Positions 39,001-52,000 of a DNA stretch of 64,000 nucleotides are shown piece after piece. The DNA is from Atopsyche davidsoni (lineage: Eukaryota; Arthropoda; Insecta; Trichoptera; Hydrobiosidae): contig JAILWY010000014.1 in assembly GCA_022113835.1 (NCBI GenBank), positions 5,023,501 to 5,087,500 of the forward strand, written 5' to 3'. Below the pieces are notes generated by a model. The model saw only the letters and a program-made list of their open reading frames with translations, did no database searches and was not told where the DNA came from. A program made the translations under genes and the position numbers. Position 1 is the stretch's first letter. Every line of letters starts with the position of its first letter.

Positions 39001-41026
39001 TCGTTAAATATTGATTTACAAAATAAAAACAACTTTCAAATGTCAATAAACACAATGCGAAATTTCCATAATGACGTCTCGTATCTTGTTAAAGCTATAA
39101 TATATTACAATATAATCATGCCTAATTCTTGTTAATTGTCATCGTTAGCATTATATCGATAAGATAAGCATCTACATCGAAACGACCACCACGAGTGGGG
39201 CACTATGAATAATTGGCATTGTTCGGTTTGGGATGCATTAATTCTGGCCTTATTGGACAGGCGAAACTGTCCCAGAATGAAGGACGGTGCATCGTCGCCT
39301 CTGCTCTCGACTTCACGTCGGGTACATCCGATCAATATGCATCTAAAAATAGTCAAAGTGAATACTTATGTGATGTGAAGCGATCGAGTGACGTCAATAT
39401 TTTACTCTGCAAGCTCGATCAAAATGTTAAACATTATCTACTTATGTATCTTAAGCAACACGTGAACTACTTTAAGAAAACCATCTGTCTTGTGATCTGT
39501 CCATATTTTAAAAAAAACTATGTTTTTATTTTATATTTATTTGCTTATGTTATACTTATATAACAACTAGTTTCAATTATTTATATAATTTCAAAAAAAT
39601 ATTATGCACTTAAATTAAAAAGCATCCAAAATAGATTACAGTATATTTTACCCTGACTGTAGAATCGATACTTTTAATCTTCTTTGGCCTTTTTCGACTC
39701 CGTGACTAGGCGGAGTGCGTATGTGCTCTTATGGTTCACTGAAGAGCGGAATTTATACAGGACCGAGTTGATTTGTATTTTTAGCAATCTATCATTCCAT
39801 TATTTAATCAACCGGACTCTGAATGGAGTTTCCGTGTATTCTCGCCAGGCTAATAAACATCTGGATTTCCTCTTATTGACGAGGATCCTCGCAAAAAAGC
39901 TTTATCGGCCGGCGGATACATTCGGAAAAAATAGATCAAGGAATCAATTACAAAGGCACAATACATCACGACAGGCCGGGGCACTCTCGTATACTTGCGG
40001 CGCACAAAGCTCCCGTCCGGGGTTGAAACGGGTGGTGGGCTTTTTAATTTAGTGAGAGGTTTTGAGGACATTTTCAATTATACCAGCGGTTGAAGGCTGC
40101 TATCATTTATTAATTGGCAGTTTTTTTTTATCTTCACGTGTTTCATTTGTGAATATTCAGCTTTTACGTCCGAGCCTTTCGCATGTTCATTGATGGGGAA
40201 AATTCAATTAGTTATTTCTCAAAAGAATGTAGTTAAACAAATTTGTTAAATATCAGTGCACGTTGATTTTATATTTATGAAAGTTTTGCACACAACGACA
40301 AATAAAATTGAATTAGGGTTTTCAGTATCTTTAAGTTTTGTTAAGTAATTAATTAAGTAAGTTTCAAAATGCTTTGTTTTAATGCTACGAAGTTTCATAT
40401 CAGTTTTATCCAATAACGTACATTTCCAATTTCAGTGGAAGTATTTCAACGTATTTCGTTTACTGTAAATAACTTCATTCAAAGTGGTAAAATTGGAAAA
40501 CTGATTAAATTAAAAGAGCAAAAAATCCTACAAATTCGGTCGCTATTTACGGAAGCGGCGGCGAGGTACACCCCGTCGATCGACGTGTCTGGCGGCGTAC
40601 AGTCGCCCGAGCGGTTACCTGCAATTGATGGTGATTGCTCGGCAGGTCGCGGCCGCCATTTGTCTCCGCGGGGGTCTGTTAATGAAAAAATCCCGACGCT
40701 CGTACCCGGAGCGAGGAGCCCGGAGCGAATTAATTACCTTCCCGTAGAGCAGCCGGCCGCGGCGACGTCCTCCGGCGTCCATCGCCAGCCGATTAGTTCG
40801 AGGAACACTTCAAATTGGTTTCTCATCCCAGTTGAATGTGATACTTTGATCCTGATTGTAATTTTTATATCGATATTTAAATATTGCCGCTGTAGGAGTT
40901 TTGCAAAAAATGCGTTTTATATAATTTTACATAAAAATATTTTATTAATACTTGTGAGAAATGCGTTTGGAGCATCGCAGAAAACTACAATTGACTGGTA
41001 ATTTTTTTTATAGATATATATATATA
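36023..41026 (+). other. Pgant intron 2, segment before transposon copy 2
   Basis: AT-rich, with GC islets at about 36090-36330, 38480-38690, 39190-39320, 39690-40040 and 40545-40805. The 188-codon frame at 40435-41001 runs across the last islet and stops 25 bases before the transposon. It has no recognisable domain. No exon is supported. Confidence 0.55.
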
Positions 41027-43223
41027 TTAGGGAGTCCCTTAAAATTCAAGTTCAATATTTTTTTACGCGTACCTTCTTAAAAGTTTAGTAATAACCCTAT
41101 ATTGTCTAGAAAAAAATATTAGTTCGATTTATAAACGGTAACCCGTGCCGACTTGCGATTTTAACTTGTCCATACAAGTTGCGTAAGTACTGCGCTGTGA
41201 CTTGTAACTGCATGTTTTATTTGTCATTTCATACGTGATTTTTGAGATTAGTAGTGCTCCATTGTTTAGTGCGTTAACATGTCGGTGGAATTACGGAGTG
41301 ATAAACAAAATAATTTCCTTATCGGTTTGCCTAGATATCAAATAAATGGTGCAAAATTACCATCTACTCGACAAATTCCCTCGGTCCTATTTTACAATAT
41401 TCGTGAGGTTAAACTGATTGTTAGTGAAATTGCAAATCTTGTGATTAGGGAGTGCATCATATATTGGGAAAAAGCAAGAATTCCAACAAGGGCATACCCT
41501 AACTGCGTGAAGAAACTTGTTGATTTATATCATGTTTGGAGAGAGTTGCAAAAAAAATTGTAAGAAAACTCAGGTTACGTTCAAGAGCCGTGAGAACAAT
41601 TTCAAAATTGATCTTGATAATTTGTTTGATATTTCACATGCTGATGCTTTTGAGAGAATGAAAATAGAGTAAGATAAATTATTTTTAATGAAACAGAGAG
41701 AGCCAGATCGACCAGGATGCTTAGGTGGTGTTGATAAAAAATTGTCGGAAAAAGAAGATAGATCTAAACAACGACGATTGGAAGAAGAGGAAAGGGTTGT
41801 AAGACAAAGATAACCACTAGCTGCTGAAACTAGAAAATCAAGGGCAGAAGCAATAAAATCTGACTTCTTTGGAAGTAATGTACCCGACGTAGTCACAGTC
41901 CATTGGGATGGAAAACTATTACCCGGGTTAGATGTACGAAGTTCTAAAGAAGAACGCTTGCCAGTTATTGCTTCGTTTGACGATAAGGAACAGCTTCTTG
42001 CAGTGCCAAAACTAGAACATTCTTTTGAAAAACATCAAGCTAAGGCTGTCTCAACAGCTCTCTTTGACTAGAACCTTCACGATAAAGTACAAATAATGTG
42101 CTGCGACACAACAGCTTTCAATACTGGCCGTTTCAATGGAGCTTGTGCTATTTTGGAGAAACTTTAGGAAGAGAATTGCTGCTCGTCTGTCGTCATCATG
42201 TTTATGAATTGGTCTTAAAAGCTGTCTTTGAAAGCAAAATTAAGTAAATTACTAGTAGCCCAGATACTCCAATGTTTAAAAAGTTCAGAGAAAATTGGAA
42301 AAACATCGACGCTAGTAACATTGAACCATCTCTTAATTTCGTAAAACAACGTGTTGCCGAGACAGACATTCAAGCTTTTTTATTATTTTATAAGGCAGAA
42401 TTAGACAAAGGTTATGTAAGAGATGACAACCGCAAATTGGTCGAACTGTGCGTAATATTTTTGGGAGGAGACTCAGAGGAAAAATTAAAACTAAGCCCCC
42501 CCAAAGCCATGCATCAGGCACGCTGGATGGCGAGAGCGATCTATTCTTTAAAAATGTGTTTACTTCAGTCACAATGCAGAATAACTGCGAAGGACAAAAA
42601 GACTCTACGATGTTTGCTTATGTTTGTAAAACACTGGATGATTTCGTATCGGAAAAGAGCAAACAATTTTTATCACGACTGCAGATCGACGACAGTTTTC
42701 TAAAGGAAGATAATAGGGAATAATAATAGTGCTTTTGTGGAAGCTAAAAGAAAAATAAGTTATTTGAGGGTTGTGAATGATACTGCTGAAAGGGCTGTTA
42801 AAATGATGCAAGATTTTAACGGACTTATCGCGGCTGAAGAAGAACAAAAACAGTTCTTGCTGCGCTGTGTCCAGGAACATAGAAAATTGTATCCGGACTG
42901 TAAAAAAACAACTCTATAAAAAAGTTACCCTGACTGATTGTTATTACTTTATGTTTTTGATTAAAGATTAATGTTCATTTAATTGAATTTTTACTATTAT
43001 TCACTTAATTTATTGCATTTATAATGATTTTATACCAGACCGAAATATCAAGACAAAACACGTTTTTTACTAAACTTTGAAGCTCGGTCGGCACTGGTTG
43101 CAATTATGCTAGAAAGATGAAATTTTATATTTAAGACTCTTATAGCATTACTAAAAAAAGTAGAGGGTACCCATTTCGAAATTTGAAAAAAAAAATTTTT
43201 TGGTCATATAAGGGACACCCTAA
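41027..43223 (+). mobile_element. hAT-like DNA transposon in a TA tract, copy 2
   Basis: A 2197-bp element in the same orientation as copy 1. The left inverted repeat has one change (GGGAGTCCC instead of GGGTGTCCC), and the right repeat is intact (43209-43223). TATATATA flanks both ends. Identity with copy 1 is very high by eye, with scattered substitutions and a few small indels (near 42184, 42608 and 42712). The two copies were therefore inserted recently or come from a shared recent source. Confidence 0.9.
41279..42919 (+). pseudogene. Broken transposase-like gene, copy 2
   Basis: It carries the same lesions as copy 1: the A-tract frameshift after codon 94, stops at 41670 and 41811, the shift with TAG after the DTT block, and a TAA after the CRHH block (C codon at 42188). 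It adds a private TGG to TAG change at 42069-42071, inside the sequence that copy 1 keeps as LFDWNL. Small private deletions occur at about 42184 and 42608, and the 42711-42722 segment is altered so that the last exon-like block is out of register. It cannot make a full protein. Confidence 0.8.
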
Positions 43224-45941
43224 TATATATATATAAAAGCCTCTGTTTGGAGTTACAAGAGTTTTCTGCATAGCACGAATATGTCAATTTAATATATTGT
43301 TTAAATAAGTCTGTTTTCTTATATTGAAAATGAAAAATAGCTTCAGTAAAATCGCGCACAGCCCCGTAAAGCAATCAGAACGAAAGGGTTAATCAAGTCC
43401 ACGTCGGTTATTCTCACGGTTTATTTGATTATGAAAACAAGCCGATTACACTCGTCACGAATGTGAGTCCGGCGGATGATCAGACTTGCTCATATCACGA
43501 AATAATGTCTTTTTAACCATTAAATTAAAACCAGATCACTTGTTTTTTGAATAAATCCAATTAGCACATGTTATGATAAAATTGTGGCGGAGAAAATATG
43601 CTTTTTAGATGCGTGCAGGTAATAAGATAATTTCTACTTTATAAACCACCTAGACTAACCTCAATTAATAATATTATTTTAAAAAAATATTATTACGACT
43701 TATCCCGTAAAGCGCATATACCTTTTTACATTTTACTTCGCCTTGTTTCTTGAAGTAACCGTGCAGTATATACTATAGTACACAATGCCTGACATTTCTT
43801 CTTTTATTGTAGAGATGCTTAAGACTTTTATCTGCTGCATGGGATTTATTTACAGGTAAAGGCTACCACATGTTACCTTAATACTATTTTGTATTTTTAA
43901 ACTAATGGTCTATTGTTCTCGTCATCACAAGTTTTACCTTGGAAATGCTCTCTAAAGACAAAAAACATACATATTTACTAATTAAAGTATTAAATATGTG
44001 TAGCATATTTAAGGTTTTGGTTTGTTCAGAATTGCGTCGTAATTAAGTTTCAGTAAAATAATTTCACTCATTTAGTTTTTGTAAAACACGGCCAGATTAA
44101 AAAGTTTGCAGATAAATATATTTTAATGATGTTACAGCTGTGTGTTTATTAAATTTGTACTTTGATAAATGTGTCACCTGAATTCATTCTAAAAAAATAA
44201 TGCTTTGTTTTTACATACTTCGTTTTTTTATTTATTGAAATTTTTATGTTATACTGCCAATGAGCTTATTTTATTTCAGGCTTGTCAATTATCTAATTGG
44301 GATAAATGATTTATGCTTTTGATAGACGAAAGCCCTTAATACCAAATAAATTAAACCTATTTTCTGACAGTGTAAAACTTAGATCGAGTATCCTTTTATG
44401 TAAGAAACATTTTGTTTTCGTAATATTTTTATCAAAATCACTGCCTATCGACAAATATTGTTGCGCCTCGATACATTTTTATTATTTCCAATGGACTGAC
44501 CATAGATAATACCAAAACAACTATCAAATCTCAGGAGACTGAAATTCAATATTGTGAAAAAACACTTTGCTTTCGACCGGAAATGTGACCAGTGTCCTTA
44601 TATACTTTGTTTACATTGTACCGCCGAGATTTGTCTTTCCGAGAAGGGGTCAGATCGAGTGTATATAAATCGGTATATTCCCTGTATTGATTGAAAAGCA
44701 CCCCAATTTATCTCGGAAGGGACGTATAAACAACGCACATTTTTCTACCTTTAAAACACAATGCTGACGGTCCCGGAAGAGGGGGAATGTCGAACAGCCC
44801 GCAGCGCAACTTCCTCTGAGAACCTCACTATGTCTTTTTGCACTCGACCACACTTTAATGAAGCTAATACTAATACCACACGTTCAACACTGATTGAATT
44901 CGTTGCAACTGAACTTAGACGATTTCTCAGAGAGCCTTCGATATGTCTTATACACATTATAAATCCTTTCCTATTACAAATTGCCAATAAGGATTCATAC
45001 AAGTTTGTTTATATTTTTATAGTTAAATGCTTACTATACTTACTTCAACAGGTTTTATTTAAAAAAGGGTTGCAATTATTCGAGTCTGGCAGATGATTTT
45101 TCTTTAATAAATATTAATTTAAATTTTAAAGCAATGTTTTTAAAGAATGTAAGTTTTTAATAAAAAGTATTTATTTATTAATGAATAAAATGTTACAATT
45201 TTGTTTTCCATACAAACACCGTAATTTATATTTCTATCTTTCCGTATATTTAGATTGTAATTCTGTGATTCGCTCCTTGTTTTTCGGGTAAAATGATAAA
45301 TATCCACCGAGGTTCCGAGTTTCCCGAAAAGTGTGTACCTCCACGGAGGCTGTCGCGCACCGCGTCACCTCTTATTCCGAGCGATGGGCAGATCTGCGGA
45401 AAATTGGCTCGCCCTCCCGCCCCGCAGCCCCCTAGCACCCCGTGTCGTAATTAACAAAGGGACGTTTGTCAGGTGATTCTGCGGAGCTCTGTCGCCCCGC
45501 GTGCCTGTGCCTATCTGCAAATTCGACACGGCCCTGTTTGTGCCTTTGAAATGCTTTCATTCTGTCAAACAACAATTTAAACATTTAGCTTTTGTTGCTT
45601 TACACATTTCGACACGAAAAAAAAGTAGTAGTTAAGATAAATTTTCTGCTTAGAGCTTTCAAATAAATTTGCCTATGAATATCATCTCAGTGTTCATATC
45701 ATGCTTCTCGATACACTGATGAACGGGGGGTTTGATATTAAATAGGTAAGCTTGTGCAATTAGTTAAAACTTCTAGTTCCTTAAGCTAGTAAGCTTTCTT
45801 AGTTCTTGCAATCAGTTTGTTTGGCGCCGCGAGGCAAACTTCATTCTTTACATTTCTCAAGCAGTTTATATTTAAAACTACAGCTTCTGTTTTGTTTAAT
45901 TCCAACCATTTGCCAGATATAGTTTTTATATACTTAATTTC

Positions 45942-46046
<105 letters not shown>

Positions 46047-49000
46047 CCAGCTCTCTTTAAAGGCAATTAAGCTGTGCGATGACGCTGATCCCTGCGCTGG
46101 TGCTGCTATCACATACCATTTTAAAAATCCGTGATCGAAAAAAAAAGTCTAATTGACAAGCTCCTGCGCCCTCGCAGGGCTCCAACCCCCTCATCATTTC
46201 CGGTTCTGTTTCGATCGCATCCGCGGCTTTAGTGGCAATCTGTTTGCCGGCCGCAAGGCGCTGTGAACTTTTTCAGGAGCTCCGATGAATTATTTAGATC
46301 ATAAAGCAGATTGATTTTCTTACCGTTTGTTATTATATCTTTGAGTGTAGAGTTATTTATGATCATTACTGTGTAAAAATATTTTTGTTTTAGTGATGCT
46401 TTTACTCGTGTTAGAATTTATTTTTGTAAAAAAGATACAGATCTTGCTTAGATGACAGGCTTGTTCTTCATAAAGAATTATCCCCACTGTTATTTGTGTG
46501 TGAATATATATATATATATTTATATATATATTATATGAATTCAATAATAAAATATATACATATAAACAGAATTCTGAAATGAGTAAAAAATACAGTTATA
46601 ATTTAATATCGCTTCTGTATTCCAAAATGGCCACACATTGTAGTTCCAGGGTAGCAATTAAGTTCTCGAAATTGGAATATTTTAGTTGGTAGTATAACGG
46701 CTGTAGCCGGTGTGCTATTTTTTTTAACTTATACATACAAACCCAAAAATCACATTAGCAAAATAATCCGGTTCCCCATAGAAATGCCAATGATGGGTCT
46801 GCAGTGCCATGACTGTGGGCCAGATCTGCTCCAATGCCGACATTATCCAATCTTTTCGGCAGGACCTTGTATCGCAGCACCATCGCCGTGATAATTTGTA
46901 TATATATTTGACAACCGCAAAAATAAAGCCAGCAAAAACCTAATATCAGCAAAGCAAACAGCCTTCATTCGGCACTATCTTGCACGCGCCGAGATGGGCT
47001 TGCATTGTCGTGTCCGCGCGGCGGGTCTGCTCTAATCCCGAAATTATTTAACCTTTCCGGTGGGGTGGGCCAATAACACGGTAACGCCGCTGGAGGCTGT
47101 CGGGTGCTCGTGGGGTGCGCAGGGCCCCCGACCACCCCCGGGGGGAGGGAATAGGACGGGGGGCGGAGATCCGCCGAGCTGGATATTGCTCGCGAATGCA
47201 ATATCAAAGATACCGAAAACGGGAATTTGTGAATATATTATTTTCAAGCGTGGTGAAAGGTTAAGCTCGCCTTCGCCCGGGGAAAATAAAAATGATGCTT
47301 TTGTACGTTTCGTTGTTTATAAAATAATATGTGTTGATAGGCGTTTGTATTTATTTGCCTAAGAAGATGGTAATTTTGATTGAAAATTTGTGAGACATAA
47401 ATAATGATACAAATGCTTATTGTTACTTCAATAATCGACGCTTCATCATTAAAAATATTTAAAAACTACCTCTGATTTTTTTTATGTTTTAACGTAATAA
47501 AATTCTCTTCTTTCACACGTATTTTGATTTTGACAAACAGATGCGTTTTTTTCTCCTCACTTCAGCGCAGATCGAAATAATAAAAACCCGTAGAGCATCG
47601 GGGTCGCCTTGCATGCTTTGAATGAATATGTGATGCTGAGTACGCGCGGAGTTGCGGCTCCGGAGCGTGTCGAGTGCCGGACCGGCGGCGCGCGGTGCAT
47701 CCCTCACTTTGTGATGTTTTACGGATTTTTCTAGCACGAGAGGTGCAAACTGCACTTATGACGATTGTATCTTGTGATCGTTGAAAAAATATGAATATCA
47801 ATATCGAAGCAAACGGCAGTAAATATGCTCACATTTAAAAACTAACAATAGTACCCACGTGCGTCCGAACTAATAACGGTAGTTTTCAGGTATTTGCAAT
47901 TACGGGAATCAGTTTCAATATTTAAATATATATATATTTAGTATTTTTAGAAATTATTTTATTTCATGGATCATTCCGTATTAATTTCAGCTTGTTCGGT
48001 CACAAGTGACACAATTGCACGAGCAACGAATAAACTAGCGTCGTTAATCTCCACGGGTGGGTCCTGCCCGATCCCCCGGCGCAGGCCCTTGCCCGCTTAA
48101 GCCCCGTAAGCCCCGGCGGCGTCTTGAGCGACTGCCGGCCCTCTCTCCCCCCAGCATCCCACCGCAGGACACGTTGATCCTGCCCGGCGGTCAGAGCCTC
48201 CTTAGCTTCAACTCGTGTCCGACGTGTCCCGGACTTGTCATCTTACAACCAGGTCCAGGTCTTTTCTACGTCCGCTCGGACGGGAGATATATAACAGTTT
48301 TGCTTATGTTGAATCATGATAATTTTTGAGTGGATAAAATGTATAGGATATATATGCATAATACTCTTAAGTGTAAACTGTAAAATGTTGTATAGAATGC
48401 CTGACTTGCTAGTTCAAATGTACTATTTTTTTCAGTCTCATATTGTACGAGATGCACATTCTTTGCTAAGCGACTCTCAATGCTCTGAAATTTTCAATTA
48501 AAAACCCTGGCTCGTGTACGTTAATCGTTTCCGGTACATCGCGTAAGCGGGTCAGTACTACGGCTATTAAATACTTAGCTAACAAAGTTGTTAGATATTT
48601 CGCATGCCTATAAATTCAGCCGCCGGGGCGCCTCCGAGACCTGCGCCGGCGGAGTTGCATCCTCTTCATAAATTACAGAGGCCGCTTGCCGGGGAGTCAC
48701 TCCCTCCGCCCGCGCACGCCTTCTTTTAAACACTCTGAAATATAGTCTAGCTCCGAGCACTGGTTTTGCAAAGCGGTCTATTAATATGGTATGTATCTTG
48801 ATATGCATAATAGTTTGCTTATATTAAGATATCCGTCTATTTCGAAAATAAATACATAAAATCGGTATTAGTTGATGTTAACTAATTAAATGTCCCATTT
48901 TAAGTCAATTTTGCAGTAGCATAAATATACTGAAGATATTTTCAAAATTGCTTTAGATTTCTGCATAATTGCTTTTGAATTTGTTCGTGTCATCATTGTA

Positions 49001-52000
49001 AGCATATTTGATGTTTATACGATTTATCTGTTTTATCTTGAGATGTGGAAATTATGGCAAACGAGTAAATATTGTTTGACAATAAAAGATCATCAATAAT
49101 GACACTTTCATATTAAAAGTTTTTGAATGTTTAAAACGTATTATATAATTTGATTTTATTTTCTAAAATAAATGTATATGACGTGCTAGATTAAATTTAT
49201 TCAAAATCAATCCATTTAGTCTGTGGCATATTTCTTGCAATATATTATAAAAATTCTTATACACACGTCCTCATGAAGAAAATAATAGCCCATTTACTTT
49301 TACAAATTGCTAAATACCAAATGAATTTTTATAAAGACTTCTTGGTGTAATAAATCCTTAGCCATTATAATGGAGGCGGCGTAAATCTTCTCGGATATTT
49401 CTATAATACTCCTGAGGGCAGTTTCTTCCAAGCTTTCATCGTCAACGTCTATCAGAATCCCCCGGCCGCGGAGACTCCGACTTGGAGAACTTTTCCTCTC
49501 CTCAATAAAATTTGAAAAGTGAAATTATAATTTTAGATATCTGTATTGTTCTTGCAAGGAAGCAGGTGTCTTGAGCGTTACTTTGATTATTAAATCTTAA
49601 TATTTTATGTGTTACAAGGCAGACACCGTAAGTTGTTTTTGACTGATATTTTGATCTGTTTCAAGTTAAAACATATAACCATTTTGTGTTTAGTCTGAAA
49701 ATTAAAAGAAAAACTCTCTTTACTGCCCTACATTATGTAATAAGCAAACAAATGTTTTTATGTCTTAGAAACAGATAAAAGCTTCTTCGGCTCTAACTTA
49801 CTTGTTATGTTTCCGGCATTTTTATTGTTGCGTGAGAAAAGCATTTTTTTCATTCGACTCTGCTTTCTCAAGCTCTGTAGGCAATTAAAACCATTTTTGA
49901 ATGTGTGTTCTCGAAACGTGTAAATACTTTTTTTATTCTTTATGTGCTCTATTAAGTTTGATTCCTCTCATGTCTTGCCTACTTTTATTATATAAGAATA
50001 ATAAATTATATCACTCAGAACTCCATCCTACATTATTTGCCAACAAGCGAATTGAATTGCGGTTAACTATGGTTACATTCGATTTGAATATTTAGCGCCT
50101 TTTGGGCCCTTTTGTCATTTATATCTCATTCATAGTATTTATATAAAAAGCCTTAAGTTTTCTGCGTGAAGCCTAATACTTGATTCAATACAAGCACCGG
50201 TACATACTACAGCGGCAAAAACAGCCCTCGGTACAGTTTCAGCGCTTCTAGAAGGTTAATTAAATACTTGCCAGCCATGCTGTGAACTCTGGTTCCCTCC
50301 GAGAACAAATTCCGTTGGCAATAATGCTAGAAATGTATTTCTAAAAGCCTCTCTTCGCTATTATAGTAAAATTTCAGGTTCCATCCCGGCCCGAGAATTC
50401 CGTTTCGTTTCATATTATTTCAGCTTCAGGTGTAGTTTTACAAGAAACACACAAAGAACGCTCTAAGAAGCTGAGATTCCGCATATTTTTAAGATAAACT
50501 CCAAAGATACGGTTTTTTCTTGTTTTCGTACTTGTGCGTTTTTTTAACTCTGAATTCATAATAAGTTTCAGGCCACTTCTCCGGGGTAAGAAATGCCGGG
50601 GAAACATTTTAATTATTCTAAAATAAATGTACTATACAGATTGCGCTCTTGCTTTAATAATAATGTTGAATTTCATCCATCCCCCTTCCCTCGCCCACTC
50701 GCCCACCTCTCTGAAGTCATAACTGAAATTTGGAATTAATCTTTGATATAATTTAAGCTTTTGCTCTTTCACCTCCAGGTATTTTATTGTTAGATGTTGT
50801 TTCGGCACTACAATGTAGCTTGTAGCCGAACGAGAATCCAAACTCAAATAACAATATTGTATGGATATCATTAAACAGATTTCCTATTAGCTAAGTAATA
50901 TTGTTTTTGCTGATTACCTACATACTCAAAATTTCAGTCGATTAATATTTTATGAATAATTAATCACATGCCTCCTGTTACATCAAACATGTTCTAAGAC
51001 ACGCATTACAAGAGATGTTGTGTTGTGTGAAATCTTTGTACATTATATCTTCCAGATATTGTAGTATTATTCAGAAGATTTTTTTCTAAGAAACATTCGT
51101 GCACATATATGCTTTGATTAGATTTCAAATAAAATATATTTCACTGGAGATAATAAAGTGTAATTTATGCAGCAAAAATATTATTTGCAGCTTAATTTAT
51201 TTAATGGATAATTTGAATAAACGATTCCACCGCGGAGTGAATAAGAAGAAAAGAATAATAATTTTTCGGTAAATTTGCTTTTACATAATCTCTTTGTAAT
51301 TAAAGTGGTATCGGTGTACCTCGAGACTGCTCGCAGCCCGCAGCCCTAATGCGCCCCATTAATTCCCGGCGCGTTATATGCGGAGTGATCGAGCGGGAGG
51401 CACTTAGTGAGGGGCGCGGGACCTGTGCCCGCCGGCCCTCCTCGGCCCTCCTCGGCCTCGACCCCATGCCTCGTACTCTTCCTCCTCCCATCGTCTTCAA
51501 GATTGTGTCGGTCAAATCCTTTGGTTAATTGCTCTCCTTTATTAAATATCTGTATCATTATTTTGTTACCTTTTGAGGTACAGATTCAATTATAGTTATC
51601 AAATCAAACTCGAGTTCCCGTTTACAAAAAGTACAAACCGATACTTGGCTTGTGTTTTTTCTTCATTATCCAGAAAAAATATTTAATACTGTGAAAAAAT
51701 CTATTAAATTTTGGCTGTTCGTTTTAATAATTAGCATTGAAAGTATTTTTCCATGTGAAATTCATGCTTTAATATTTGAAAACGATATATTTTCAAAATA
51801 TATCCCGTTGTGGTTTAGTCACCGCCTCGGCAGGTGAGGCTTGTGCGAGCTCTTAAAAAAGTATATCGTCACTTATTTTCTTTATCATGCAGCACATAAC
51901 GTTGGACTTCTTAGTTAACATTACTTACACGTAATGCGTTCTAGAGAGAAGTAGCCCCGGGGGTTGAAGAAAATCCCTTTCCGGCAGTAGCTTCGCAAAA

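Noticed and set aside
51810..51850. GTGGTTTAGTCACC with a GCCTC/GAGGC mini-hairpin
   Set aside because: Neither a tRNA nor a repeat seen elsewhere in the window. The stem is only five pairs.
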